Source of the DNA: a virus
Strand: one strand, 5' to 3'
Virus record (IMG/VR): IMGVR_UViG_3300032073_000073
Location: 1 to 39,165 of that record
DNA: 39,165 bases
The notes beneath the pieces were generated by a model that worked only from the letters and a program-made list of their open reading frames with translations, did not search any database and was not told the DNA's origin. This document shows positions 7,604-15,458 of the stretch, one piece after another. A program made the translations under genes and the position numbers. How positions within the stretch are numbered: position 1 is the first letter of the stretch; the number at the start of each line of letters is the position of its first letter.

Positions 7604-9181
7604 CTAGCCAATCCAAGGCACGTCACAACCGCTTGGAGGTGAGGTGCTTGTCAAGCTAAAGACCGTCTGTGCTGGGTCGCTTGATGTTATAGTCAAGACC
7701 TGACCCGTAGGTGTGTCATAGTTGGCAGGCGGTAACAGGTTCAGCAGGTAGACCCCGCTGTCCAGATTAAACACCACCTCACCATTGACGCCCGTAGTGA
7801 GCGACAGTGTTGTCCCATCCACATTGATCCTAGCACCTTGAAGTGCTGCACCATTGCTGTCCTGAACCCTGACAGAGGCTTGGAACATGCCCACACCGCC
7901 TGCTGACTGGTTCGTCAGATCCGTTGTGGTGTCCACCAGCGTGACTCTGGCTACAGTGTCGTTTGCTGGATCGAACGTGCTTAGACCGGCTGTGTCGGCC
8001 TTGAATGCGTCCTCACGGGTTCCATCCGTGAAGTAGGTGTAAATGTCAGCAGCCGAAGCACCGCCACCACCACCGCTCTGGTTGGTCAGGTCTGTGGTCG
8101 TGTCCACGAGGGTCACATGAGCCACAACATCCAGTGCTGGGTCAAAGTCGTTCAGGCCAGCGATGGCTGTTGTGATAGCCCCCTGAGCCGCTGTAACGTC
8201 CGCTGGCGTTGCGAAGCCTGTTGCGGTCGCCCAGTCATTCTGGTTGCCCTGAAGCTCGTTGGTATCTGCAAGGATGGCTGCAACGTCTGACGAGACATCA
8301 ACAGGGGTCACGGTGTTAGCTCCGTCCGTTCCACGCATGTTGTTAGCCGAAACGTCACCAGATCCGTCAGTTGCCAGCTTGTTAGCTGGAGTGACAAGGA
8401 TCAGGTTAGCAACGTCCTGAGCCGTGTGGTTTGACCCACCCCCGCTAGCAGGGTTGCTTGTTGTGACCTTACCAGCGTCAGCACCTGTACCGACGATCAG
8501 TGTTGACCAGTTGGCAGGAGCGTCAGCAGCAAGCAGTGCGTTATCTGTTCCACGCATGTTGGACGCAACAACCTGATCGCTGTTGTGGTCGAACGTGGAC
8601 AGGCCAGATACATCAGCCTTGCTAGCGGCTCTTGAGGCGGCGTCTGTGATCACGAGGTCCGAGGATGGGTCAAACGTCGAGAGACCTGCTACATCGGCTT
8701 TAGAAGCGTCCCTAGAGGCTGTGTCGGTGATCACAGCGTCTGCCGTGTGGTCGAATGTGCTAAAGCCAGTTGCTGTAGCCCAATCGCCTTGGTTCTGCTG
8801 GAGTTCGTTAGTGTCTGCTAGGACAGCAGTAACGTCAGACGACACATCGACAGGAGCGACAGTGTTTGCACCGTCTGTACCACGCTCTGCTGCCTGAGCC
8901 TCAATGCTCCATGCGTTCTCGTATGCTTGGGCCGATACTGTAGCTGTCTCTTCGATTGTGAAGCAGTCACCCTCGGCCTCACCGGCTGGGTTATAGGAGC
9001 AGTCGTAGATGCCCGTTGTGGCAGCACGCTTGGTGACAGCCACAGAGTCGTTAACCGATGCACCGTTCTTCCGCACAGCAACGCTAGGAGTTGAGTCTGC
9101 ATCGACCAACACGCCAGCATCTGTATACGTCCTGATTGTCCAGTAGACCGTATTGTCTACTTTGAATGTTGTTGGTCGCAT
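7604..9181 (-). CDS. Repetitive fibre protein with C-terminal carboxypeptidase-regulatory-like domain, 525 aa
   Basis: An N-terminal beta domain (about 1-95) is followed by a repeat region. The unit RGTDGANTV.PVDVSSDV occurs at about 100-140 and again at 283-323 (40 residues, few changes). GLSTFDP/GLSTFDH units recur near 166, 193 and 399, and VTLVDTTTDLTNQS near 356 and 413. Residues 436-500 (VRVQDSNGAALQGARINVDG...GVYLLNLLPP) look like a carboxypeptidase-regulatory/PEGA-type beta-sandwich. Such GLSTFD repeats are, to my knowledge, frequent in Planctomycetes and phage fibres. Long Ser/Ala/Asp repeats suggest an extended shaft. Its start overlaps the preceding stop (TAATG). Confidence 0.75.
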   Translation of the reverse strand: MRPTTFKVDNTVYWTIRTYTDAGVLVDADSTPSVAVRKNGASVNDSVAVTKRAATTGIYDCSYNPAGEAEGDCFTIEETATVSAQAYENAWSIEAQAAERGTDGANTVAPVDVSSDVTAVLADTNELQQNQGDWATATGFSTFDHTADAVITDTASRDASKADVAGLSTFDPSSDLVITDAASRAASKADVSGLSTFDHNSDQVVASNMRGTDNALLAADAPANWSTLIVGTGADAGKVTTSNPASGGGSNHTAQDVANLILVTPANKLATDGSGDVSANNMRGTDGANTVTPVDVSSDVAAILADTNELQGNQNDWATATGFATPADVTAAQGAITTAIAGLNDFDPALDVVAHVTLVDTTTDLTNQSGGGGGASAADIYTYFTDGTREDAFKADTAGLSTFDPANDTVARVTLVDTTTDLTNQSAGGVGMFQASVRVQDSNGAALQGARINVDGTTLSLTTGVNGEVVFNLDSGVYLLNLLPPANYDTPTGQVLTITSSDPAQTVFSLTSTSPPSGCDVPWIG

Positions 9182-10509
9182 TAACCAATTCTCCGTGTAT
9201 AGTTTGGATTGAATGTTTTGCTGCTGAATGGGTCGTAGAACCCGCTTGGAGGGTCTGGTGGATCAGGCCCATCGTCTACCAGTTCGCACCACACTGCCGA
9301 GATCACGCCATTGCCACCTGCAAGGGATGTGTCTCTGTTGATCGTGAAGTGATCGTTGGTAAAGGTATGCTCAACGAAGTTCTCGTTGGCGTAGTCAAAC
9401 CCGCTCACAGATTGGCGAGTATTCGTGATGTCAACGTACTGCGTGGTAGTTGTGGATTGGCTTAACGTGGCGAACTCAGTGCCTGCATCGCCGTCCTTGA
9501 ATCTCCACCCAGTGTTCTGCCCAGCGGCTTGGTCAACGCCTGCGAAGTAAACCCTGTACTTTCCTGCACCAGAGGGTAGGTCCATGCGGAACACAGCAGA
9601 ACTGTTGTTGTAAAACATGCCAGCAAGCTGTGGTGCGTTACTGCTGTTTCTGTTACGGAAGTGAGTTCTAGTGTATGTTCCGAAGTAAAACCCAAATCCC
9701 TGATCAGCGGTGTACCAGTCAGAGAATGGCGGCTGTCCCGACTGCGTGTTCGGTTGACATGGTGAAAACAGGTTGGTGTCTGTCACGTAAGTAAGTGTCT
9801 GACGAACCGCAACTCGTCTGAATGTCGGTGAACCTTGGATTCCGCGTGAAGTGGATATATGCTCGACATCTGAATCAGACAGCGACCTAGTAAAGAGCCT
9901 GACATCGTCGATGAGGCCGAAGGCACCCTTATTGAAGCCACTGTTAGTTCCGCCACCAATATTGAACTCAAGACCCGTGCGTCCGGTATCGTCGTCTACT
10001 CCCATGTACTGGAAGAATGTGAACGGGATGCCATCAATGAAGCCAGCGTAATAGCCCTGATCACTGTTGATCACAACAATGCAGAGGTGGTACCACTGGC
10101 CTGCGGTGAGTGAAGTAGTGAGGGCCTTTACATAGGTTGTGCCAGAGTCTGCGATGGCAAGCATGTAAAGCCCAGCATCCTTCTGCGAGATCATAATGTT
10201 CGCATTGACATTTCCACTAGCGAATGCACCGAAGATTCTTCTGTCAGATCCACCAGTGCTGTTCGAGTCAGGCTTGAACCAGCATGCGTAGCTATAGGCT
10301 TGATTGCCAAGCAGGATGTCCTGATCTAGCTGCACGCCCTTAGTGAAGGCGTCGATGTCATACGCACGAGAACCACTGGCACCAGTGTCGGCAGTCGTAG
10401 AAAGACCGCCAACATAGGTTCCGTGGTTCGCGTTGCCGCTGATGTCATTCGCAGAGTCGTCGAGGCTTGGGCACCACCAGCCCCATTCGTCACCTAATCC
10501 TGTAGGCAT
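9181..10509 (-). CDS. LamG-domain virion adhesion protein, 442 aa
   Basis: Residues about 10-225 form a LamG/concanavalin-like domain: DDSANDISGNANHGTYVGG, YSYACWFKP, AGQWYHLCIVV, GFIDGIPF and FGLIDDVRLFTRSLSDSDVEHIS are the characteristic strands. Residues about 240-420 look like a second beta-sandwich (RKVYF...WRFKDGDAGTEFATLSQ...YVDITNT), similar to carbohydrate-binding modules in general layout. The ending YDPFSSKTFNPNYTRRIG is shared in style with late phage fibres. Glycan binding is inferred from the fold. The gene starts in a TGATG overlap with the upstream 188-aa gene and is coupled to the next fibre gene. Confidence 0.8.
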   Translation of the reverse strand: MPTGLGDEWGWWCPSLDDSANDISGNANHGTYVGGLSTTADTGASGSRAYDIDAFTKGVQLDQDILLGNQAYSYACWFKPDSNSTGGSDRRIFGAFASGNVNANIMISQKDAGLYMLAIADSGTTYVKALTTSLTAGQWYHLCIVVINSDQGYYAGFIDGIPFTFFQYMGVDDDTGRTGLEFNIGGGTNSGFNKGAFGLIDDVRLFTRSLSDSDVEHISTSRGIQGSPTFRRVAVRQTLTYVTDTNLFSPCQPNTQSGQPPFSDWYTADQGFGFYFGTYTRTHFRNRNSSNAPQLAGMFYNNSSAVFRMDLPSGAGKYRVYFAGVDQAAGQNTGWRFKDGDAGTEFATLSQSTTTTQYVDITNTRQSVSGFDYANENFVEHTFTNDHFTINRDTSLAGGNGVISAVWCELVDDGPDPPDPPSGFYDPFSSKTFNPNYTRRIG

Positions 10510-11075
10510 CAGTTACTCCAGTTGGAGGCCATTGCTTGAATACCTGCGATAATGTCGGCATCGCTACCTGAGCCATCCATGAGGCCGGAAACATGCTCGT
10601 TGAACAGAGCAGAGAACTTAGCGTTATCGCTGTTACGCTTCACTCTGACAGCCTCTTCGTCACGCAGTGCCTGAACAGCCGATTCATCGAGTTCTGGGTT
10701 CAGGTAGCCGCCAGCCAGTGCCACAACGGAATCAGTTAGTGAGAAGTTGATTGCACCGGCTTGTTCAAGACCTGCGAGAAGCCCCGACATCTTGCCCGCC
10801 CAAGGCTGAGTGTTCGTGTCGATGGTCATACTGCGTGGCTTGTTCAGGTGACTGAACAATTCCCCAAGTCCTTCGCTGAGTGCAGGTATTCCAATGACAT
10901 TCATAAAGTCAATCAGGCTGCCTTCCCATGCACCAGAAACAGCATTGCGTTTAGCAACGCCTGCCCAGTCCAGTAGATTCTCAAGGTCTCCGCAGGGAAT
11001 GTAGGAAACAGTCAGTGGGCTGTAGTACGCTACCGCCTCTTCGTTGGTCATGTCCTTAATGTCGTCGTAGTTCAT
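10509..11075 (-). CDS. Hypothetical late protein, 188 aa
   Basis: I do not recognise it. It is predominantly helical, has no signal or membrane segment, and ends with short Gly/Ser-containing linkers (HVSGLMDGSGSDADIIAGIQAM). It contains a patch AVAYYSPLTVSYIPCGDLENLLDWAGV near the N-terminus. AAGGAA stands before the ATG, which overlaps the preceding stop (ATGA). Its place between the small membrane protein and the LamG adhesin suggests a tail-tip or fibre-assembly role, but a chaperone-like role is equally possible. Confidence 0.6.
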   Translation of the reverse strand: MNYDDIKDMTNEEAVAYYSPLTVSYIPCGDLENLLDWAGVAKRNAVSGAWEGSLIDFMNVIGIPALSEGLGELFSHLNKPRSMTIDTNTQPWAGKMSGLLAGLEQAGAINFSLTDSVVALAGGYLNPELDESAVQALRDEEAVRVKRNSDNAKFSALFNEHVSGLMDGSGSDADIIAGIQAMASNWSN

Positions 11076-11272
11076 AGTTCCTTAATCTCTTTGCTCGCTG
11101 GGTGAATTGAGTACATTGCTTTCCAAAGCCTCTCGCGGTCTTCGACGCACTCTCTGTGTTCAGATTTCAGCTCTGAGTAGTGACTCGAAAGCTGCTTCCA
11201 CAGGTATGTGACGACTCCCGCCAGTGTTGTGATTGCCGCTATAAGGAGTCCGTTAGTTGTTGGTTCTGCCAT
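11072..11272 (-). CDS. Small single-pass membrane protein, possible holin/spanin-like, 66 aa
   Basis: Residues 7-26 (NGLLIAAITTLAGVVTYLWK) form one membrane helix. The rest (residues 28-60) is a charged helix able to form a coiled coil (SHYSELKSEHRECVEDRERL). This N-in/C-out or N-out/C-in single-helix layout is typical of small phage lysis membrane proteins such as class III holins or i-spanin-like proteins. Its start lies inside the 3' end of the thioredoxin-like gene (20-bp overlap). Function is inferred from topology and position only. Confidence 0.6.
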   Translation of the reverse strand: MAEPTTNGLLIAAITTLAGVVTYLWKQLSSHYSELKSEHRECVEDRERLWKAMYSIHPASKEIKEL

Positions 11273-11651
11273 CTTCGGGGTACCCTAGTTGTTTCATCTT
11301 GCTCTTGAGTGTTCTGTAGAACGAAGACTTGCTGCCATAGCCAGACCAAGAAAGTCCCTTGCCATCAATTACAAGTCTGAAGGATGGGTACTTCTTACCT
11401 ATGTTGGAAACATACTTTATCTCCCAACCGAGTTCCTCCAATTCAGCAATGATCCCTGCTGCCTTAAATTTCTTGCATGGCGTACACCAGTCAGCGAGCT
11501 GGAGTTCTATGGTTCCCTTTACTTTGACCTCTGGCTCTACGTCTTCTATCACGACCGGCTGTGGATTCACGGCCTGAATATCGTCCGAAAGCGGCACGCA
11601 GAAAATGTGTGCTGCTATAATAAAAAGTATGGCGATGGTAATCTCTTTCAT
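11253..11651 (-). CDS. Membrane-anchored or exported thioredoxin-like protein, 132 aa
   Basis: I chose the ATG at 11651 because AGGAG precedes it; the longer frame has no such signal. Residues 1-20 are a signal anchor or signal peptide (MKEITIAILFIIAAHIFCVP). Residues 48-60 carry the thioredoxin active site ADWCTPCKKF (Cys56, Cys59). YPSFRL near 88-93 supplies the expected cis-proline, followed by VIDGKGLSWSGY. The fold therefore appears complete but short, and the domain would lie in the periplasm. It sits directly downstream of the papain-like protease gene, so a thiol-disulfide role for that protease or for virion disulfides is plausible (inference). Confidence 0.78.
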   Translation of the reverse strand: MKEITIAILFIIAAHIFCVPLSDDIQAVNPQPVVIEDVEPEVKVKGTIELQLADWCTPCKKFKAAGIIAELEELGWEIKYVSNIGKKYPSFRLVIDGKGLSWSGYGSKSSFYRTLKSKMKQLGYPEDGRTNN

Positions 11652-11652
11652 C

Positions 11653-12450
11653 TCAATTGCTCCTAGGTTTAACTGATCCAATTCTGATTGATTCGTAAGG
11701 GACAGCCTTGTCTCCAAGTAAAACTCCATATCCTCCGCTCTCCCCCCAATCCTTGCCCCACGAGTTGGCAAAGATAACTCCCCACTGACCTTGGTATCTG
11801 ACAGCCTTCAGTAGGATTACCAAGTGGCCCCACCAAGTAAAACCGCCAGTAACAGGTGCAGGATGAAGTGGGTCGAGAAGAACGCTCATCATCTCATCAA
11901 AGGCGTTTACACCAAGATCCTCAAACTCGATAAGGTCATGCTGGTGCATATCCTCTCTGACGCTTGGAAGCGAGGGGAGCTGCCTATTAAATGAAACATT
12001 GGGCCATGTGTCTGTGGTTGCAATGCCGTGACGCTGGATGCCGTTACATGCCTGACTACCCCAGCCGCCCTCGTTCTTAAAGCCTTTGATCATGCAAGCA
12101 GTGGATGCAGGCGAGAACTCAGGTGTATTGATTCCAGTCTTGGCGTACTGCGTAGCAACTCCAGCAACAGTGCCGAAGCACCAGCAGAAGTTTGTCTGCC
12201 GCTGGTCCATTATCTCGACCCCATCACGGTGCCAATCAAGTGGGCTGGACTGGTTCTTGTCTTGCATAGCCATCAACTCAGGCCACTCCTTGCGGTCAAA
12301 CACTCGCCCACCAAACGATGGGATGAGGTTACCAACTGGATCAGCCTTGAAGTCTCTTCTCTTGTATCCAGTGCCGAACGCTCTCTTGCCCCTGAGAGCC
12401 TCAGATCGCGTCAGGACGCTGTTAACTTCTCTCTTTGATTCGTATGTCAT
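11653..12450 (-). CDS. Papain-family (C1) cysteine protease, 265 aa
   Basis: The start at 12450 overlaps the upstream stop (ATGA); the longer frame lacks an RBS. Residues 1-70 resemble a propeptide. SPLDWHRDGVEIMDQ at about 69-83 matches the mature papain N-terminus. The active site is complete: oxyanion Gln83, nucleophile Cys89 in NFCWCF, His209 in WWGHLVILLKAV, and Asn229 in FANSWGKDWGESGGYGV. There is no signal peptide, so exit would need membrane permeabilisation. Encoded among small membrane proteins and before the fibre genes, it could be a lysis protease, a virion-maturation protease or an ejected effector. C1 peptidases are uncommon in tailed phages; no lysozyme or amidase is visible nearby. 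Confidence 0.85.
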   Translation of the reverse strand: MTYESKREVNSVLTRSEALRGKRAFGTGYKRRDFKADPVGNLIPSFGGRVFDRKEWPELMAMQDKNQSSPLDWHRDGVEIMDQRQTNFCWCFGTVAGVATQYAKTGINTPEFSPASTACMIKGFKNEGGWGSQACNGIQRHGIATTDTWPNVSFNRQLPSLPSVREDMHQHDLIEFEDLGVNAFDEMMSVLLDPLHPAPVTGGFTWWGHLVILLKAVRYQGQWGVIFANSWGKDWGESGGYGVLLGDKAVPYESIRIGSVKPRSN

Positions 12451-12884
12451 TTGGTCACTCCGATGAGTGACAGAGCCTCTGAGATGGTCTGTGGTATCTC
12501 GTAGCACTTGCCAGCACCGAAGGCATCGACAACGACGATACAGGGACAACCGAAGTTGACTGCCTGCTTGTGCATCTGGCGGACCCACTCCTCTTCTTGG
12601 AAAAGGTCGCTCGTGTCCTTGTATGATCTGAACTTCAGGCCAGCTTTTTTGCAGGCACGATGCAGTGCAGTACTATTAATAACCTGCCCTTGACCGCTGC
12701 TGATCTTGCTTCCATCCTTGAGGACGATCATGAGTGCAGGCTCAGAGATGAGGGTAACATGGTCTGCCCGATTCTTTCCAGCAACAAAGCCAGCACCAGC
12801 AAACAGGGACAACACGCCCCCTTTTGCCAACACTTCCAGCACTTCCCTGCGGTCCACTTTTGTCTTTAGATTAACCTTCGTCAT
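12447..12884 (-). CDS. Hypothetical protein with Tat-like N-terminal membrane segment, 145 aa
   Basis: I chose the ATG at 12884 (GGAGAG upstream). Residues 10-36 read VDRREVLEVLAKGGVLSLFAGAGFVAG, that is, a twin-arginine followed by a hydrophobic stretch, like a Tat signal or N-terminal anchor. The remainder alternates strand and helix and contains FGCPCIVVVDAFGAGKCYEIP near residues 112-130. This looks like half a thioredoxin fold with a CPC pair, though I cannot confirm the family. It precedes the protease gene with ATGA coupling and overlaps the upstream membrane-protein gene by 14 bp. A redox or protein-handling role is speculative. Confidence 0.6.
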   Translation of the reverse strand: MTKVNLKTKVDRREVLEVLAKGGVLSLFAGAGFVAGKNRADHVTLISEPALMIVLKDGSKISSGQGQVINSTALHRACKKAGLKFRSYKDTSDLFQEEEWVRQMHKQAVNFGCPCIVVVDAFGAGKCYEIPQTISEALSLIGVTK

Positions 12885-13299
12885 TTTTACTCTCCAAGTT
12901 GCTGATTCTGGATAGGATTCGACCCAGAACATTCTCAAGCTCAGTCAGGTCCAACCCTCTTGGTGCAGGAGACATCTGACCGTCAAGCTCGTACAAGTCA
13001 ATTCCGTATGACTCCAGTTTCTTGTCGAGAAGGATAGCCAGCTTCACACACAACGGACGAACCAGACGCCAGATGAAAGTCAGGAAGGTGAGTGCGATAA
13101 TCCCAACGGTACAGACTGCATCAACAACCAGAGGAAGTGCCGACCAGAACAGGTCGAGTACACTGTTTCCGAAACCATTGAGGTCGCTCGGAGATGAGAA
13201 GACAGACGCTGCTGCCGCGAACCATCCCGCCGAGTGCAACTGGTACGTGAGGTAAATGACTAGGCATCCGGCGATGAATTGTAGGCTTTTGTTTTTCAT
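12871..13299 (-). CDS. Two-helix membrane protein, holin candidate, 142 aa
   Basis: The start at 13299 follows GAGGAAG and overlaps the preceding stop (ATGA). Hydrophobic segments lie at about 5-35 (FIAGCLVIYLTYQ...AGWFAAAASVF) and 48-82 (LDLFWSALPLVVDAVCTVGIIALTFLTFIWRLV). A hydrophilic C-terminal tail follows with a helix LTELENVLGRILSRISNLESK that could form a coiled coil. Size, topology and position in a late cassette make a holin or antiholin reasonable, but no sequence signature proves it. Confidence 0.6.
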   Translation of the reverse strand: MKNKSLQFIAGCLVIYLTYQLHSAGWFAAAASVFSSPSDLNGFGNSVLDLFWSALPLVVDAVCTVGIIALTFLTFIWRLVRPLCVKLAILLDKKLESYGIDLYELDGQMSPAPRGLDLTELENVLGRILSRISNLESKNDEG

Positions 13300-13568
13300 T
13301 TTGCTTCCTCGAATTGTTGTGGCACGTTGTATGAGAAGAGTTTGTCTTCGATCCATCCCTCAATGTATTTGACAGCCAGCTTAATCATGAGCGAGATCAG
13401 AATGCTGGAGATGATTCCAGTGCCGAACTCCTGCTTGATTTGTCGCTGGGAGGCAGAGATGGCTCGAAAGGCCAGAAGCTCACGGTCGCCCTTTTGGGTT
13501 ACGTAATTCTGACGGGCAATCTCCCGAATCCTCATCCGAGTTTTCTTTCGCAAAACCTTTCCAAGCAT
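13296..13568 (-). CDS. Small membrane protein, 90 aa
   Basis: The N-terminal half is very basic (KVLRKKTRMRIREIARQ). Residues about 48-72 (FGTGIISSILISLMIKLAVKYIEGWI) form one membrane helix. A shorter start (ATG at 13535, residue 12) is possible because the listed start lies deep inside the 13480-13665 gene. Together with its neighbours it forms a run of three overlapping small genes at the head of the late cassette. Membrane permeabilisation is the likely theme, without proof. Confidence 0.55.
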   Translation of the reverse strand: MLGKVLRKKTRMRIREIARQNYVTQKGDRELLAFRAISASQRQIKQEFGTGIISSILISLMIKLAVKYIEGWIEDKLFSYNVPQQFEEAK

Positions 13569-13665
13569 TTTGTTTGACCTTTTTTAGCGTTTCTTTGCCT
13601 AGTATCCTGCCAATGCGGTCAGTGCCTGCCTTCAGATTCTCGTTGAGTTTATTGAGATCAAACAT
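13480..13665 (-). CDS. Small basic hypothetical protein, 61 aa
   Basis: I start at the ATG at 13665 because GGAG lies five bases upstream; the longer frame runs through the terminator hairpin. The protein is a basic amphipathic helix region (FDLNKLNENLKAGTDRIGRILGKETLKKVKQNAWKGF) with a Pro/Ser-rich tail. It is the first gene downstream of the late-type promoter at 13790-13806 and overlaps the next gene by 89 bp in another frame, which is unusual for this compact phage. The role is unknown. Confidence 0.55.
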   Translation of the reverse strand: MFDLNKLNENLKAGTDRIGRILGKETLKKVKQNAWKGFAKENSDEDSGDCPSELRNPKGRP

Positions 13666-13684
13666 GACTGCTCCTTTGCTCCAT

Positions 13685-13728
13685 AAAAAAAAGACTGGGG
13701 CCGTGGAAGGAGCAACACCACGACCCCA
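13685..13728 (-). terminator. Intrinsic terminator of the early/replication block
   Basis: On the minus strand TGGGGTCGTGG pairs with CCACGGCCCCA (11 bp, one G-T pair) around an 11-nt loop. GTCTTTTTTTT follows (T-run at 13685-13692). It lies after the helicase gene. Because the late promoter at 13790 is upstream of it, late transcripts must also cross it, which suggests antitermination. Confidence 0.8.
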
Positions 13729-13789
13729 CCCCACCACCATTCGGATAATGGCACAGATCGGTGGGGAGGCACTTGCCTGTCTGTGACAC

Positions 13790-13806
13790 ATTATAACCTG
13801 CCTTAA
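13790..13806 (-). promoter_or_regulatory. Late-type promoter, lysis/fibre block
   Basis: On the minus strand the sequence is TTAAGGCAGGTTATAAT, nearly identical to those at 38570 (terS) and 34469 (capsid). TATAAT is a perfect -10; no -35 hexamer is present, and AAGGCAGG directly abuts the -10 region instead. Transcription would start near 13783, before the 61-aa gene. Confidence 0.72.
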
Positions 13807-15458
13807 AATGGCAACTCCTCCATGTCCTCGCTCGCAGGCTTTTCGCCCACATAGTGCTTGACAATGCGGTCAAACTTGCCGTCTGGCCTGATGTCGATCT
13901 CTAGAGTCTTGGCAAGACCCCCTGCACCGATGATGGCCATACACTCTGCAATGGTCTCAGGAGGCGAGGTGCTGCTTCTGGCGTTCCACCATGCCTCAAA
14001 TTTCTCGCGAGCATAGCCCTTGTGGTTGACACACAGCCACTCGGATGCCCACCGCTTTTGACCACCAGTAAGTGTCCTGTCGTCGTCCACAGACAGCTTG
14101 TACTGGACACGCAGGGTAGGCAGCTTGTTCTCGTCCTTGGGAACCCACTCCTTGAATGACTCGTGAACCACGGTCCTCCGCTCAGTCTTCACGGTGATCG
14201 CAGCCTTGGTGCTGACCATGACCTTCTCACGCTCTGGAAGCTCCAGACCGCACTCAGGACACACTCTCTTGCCAGCGGCGAAGATTGCGTAACACTTCGG
14301 GCAAACACGCTTAGGCGGCTCTCCTGTGCCGTCTGTTGGGTCTTTGATGAACCCCTCACCGAATGTCTCGGAGTCGATTGGCCCGAATCTCTCGATGTTG
14401 CCACCGAAGTCGATAATATGGCACTCGTCCTTGTTGGGATACAAGCGAGTCCCACGACCTACGATCTGTGCGAACAGCCCAGCAGACTGGGTGCCACGTG
14501 CAATCACGATAGCATCGCAGCACGGTGCATCCCAGCCAGTGGTTAGGCAGTCCACGTTGACGATCCAGCGTAAGTTTCGGGTCTTGAATCTCTCAAGCTG
14601 GGTCGCTCGGATGATTGGGAGAGTCTCGCCGGTGATAACAGCAGACTGCTCACCCAGAGCCTGTAGCTCGTGGTGGACAAGCTCCGCATGGGCAACACCC
14701 GAACAGAACACTGCGATTGACTTTCGACCCTGCTCGTTGGCTGTCTGTACAATCTCTCGCGTCTTCTGCTCTGTCGCCCAGTATGAGAGGAACTTCGACT
14801 GCTGCTCACCCTGATTGAACTCCCCTGCCGTCACCTTGACGCCTGAGAGGTCCACAGACTTCGTTGGAAGGGTGACAGGCTTAGTTAGAAAGCCATCCTC
14901 AAACATGCGTGAGAGAGGGGCTGTGTAGCTCATGCGATCAAACAGGGAACGCTTGGAGCCGTGTATAACTCCATTGGTCCTGAATGGTGTGGCAGTCACG
15001 CCCATGAACTTACAAGCAGGGTTGATCTCCCGAACACCCCTAATAAGTTGCTGGTACTGACTGTTCTCTTCGAAGCTCACTTGATGTGCTTCGTCAACGA
15101 AGACTAGGTCAATCTTTCCGAACTCTTCTGCACGTTTGAACACAGACTGCACGCCAGCAAACGTGACCTGCTCGCTGGTCTGTCTGATGCCGATGCCAGC
15201 AGAGTACACGCCGGACCTCGACAGACCATCTGGATCGACTTGGCAGTACCTCTCTTGGTTCTGTGCCACCAGTTCCTTGCTGCGATGCAGGACAAGCACA
15301 CGACCACCACGATCAGCAACAGCCTTGCAGATGCCTGCGATCACAACGGACTTGCCAGTACCTGTTGGCAACGCACCAAGCAGGTTCTTGGTCGGATACT
15401 TCCCTGCGTCACTGATGAATGAGTCAATACACTCTTGCTGATACCATCTTAGCTTCAT
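13803..15458 (-). CDS. SF2 DEAH-box DNA helicase with zinc-ribbon, 551 aa
   Basis: Start at 15458 (TGATG overlap with the preceding stop, GGAG upstream). An early RWYQQEC Q-motif-like segment is followed by Walker A GALPTGTGKS (about 28-37), DEAH (122-125), motif III VTATP (about 154-158) and motif VI QIVGRGTRL (331-339). After the helicase core a four-cysteine knuckle (CPKCY...CPECG; Cys386, 389, 400, 403) probably binds zinc. The C-terminal 150 residues are unassigned. This is the DEAD/ResIII class that phages use in replication or recombination, typically next to Sak4- and DUF669-type proteins, as here. It is the last early gene before the terminator. Confidence 0.88.
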   Translation of the reverse strand: MKLRWYQQECIDSFISDAGKYPTKNLLGALPTGTGKSVVIAGICKAVADRGGRVLVLHRSKELVAQNQERYCQVDPDGLSRSGVYSAGIGIRQTSEQVTFAGVQSVFKRAEEFGKIDLVFVDEAHQVSFEENSQYQQLIRGVREINPACKFMGVTATPFRTNGVIHGSKRSLFDRMSYTAPLSRMFEDGFLTKPVTLPTKSVDLSGVKVTAGEFNQGEQQSKFLSYWATEQKTREIVQTANEQGRKSIAVFCSGVAHAELVHHELQALGEQSAVITGETLPIIRATQLERFKTRNLRWIVNVDCLTTGWDAPCCDAIVIARGTQSAGLFAQIVGRGTRLYPNKDECHIIDFGGNIERFGPIDSETFGEGFIKDPTDGTGEPPKRVCPKCYAIFAAGKRVCPECGLELPEREKVMVSTKAAITVKTERRTVVHESFKEWVPKDENKLPTLRVQYKLSVDDDRTLTGGQKRWASEWLCVNHKGYAREKFEAWWNARSSTSPPETIAECMAIIGAGGLAKTLEIDIRPDGKFDRIVKHYVGEKPASEDMEELPF

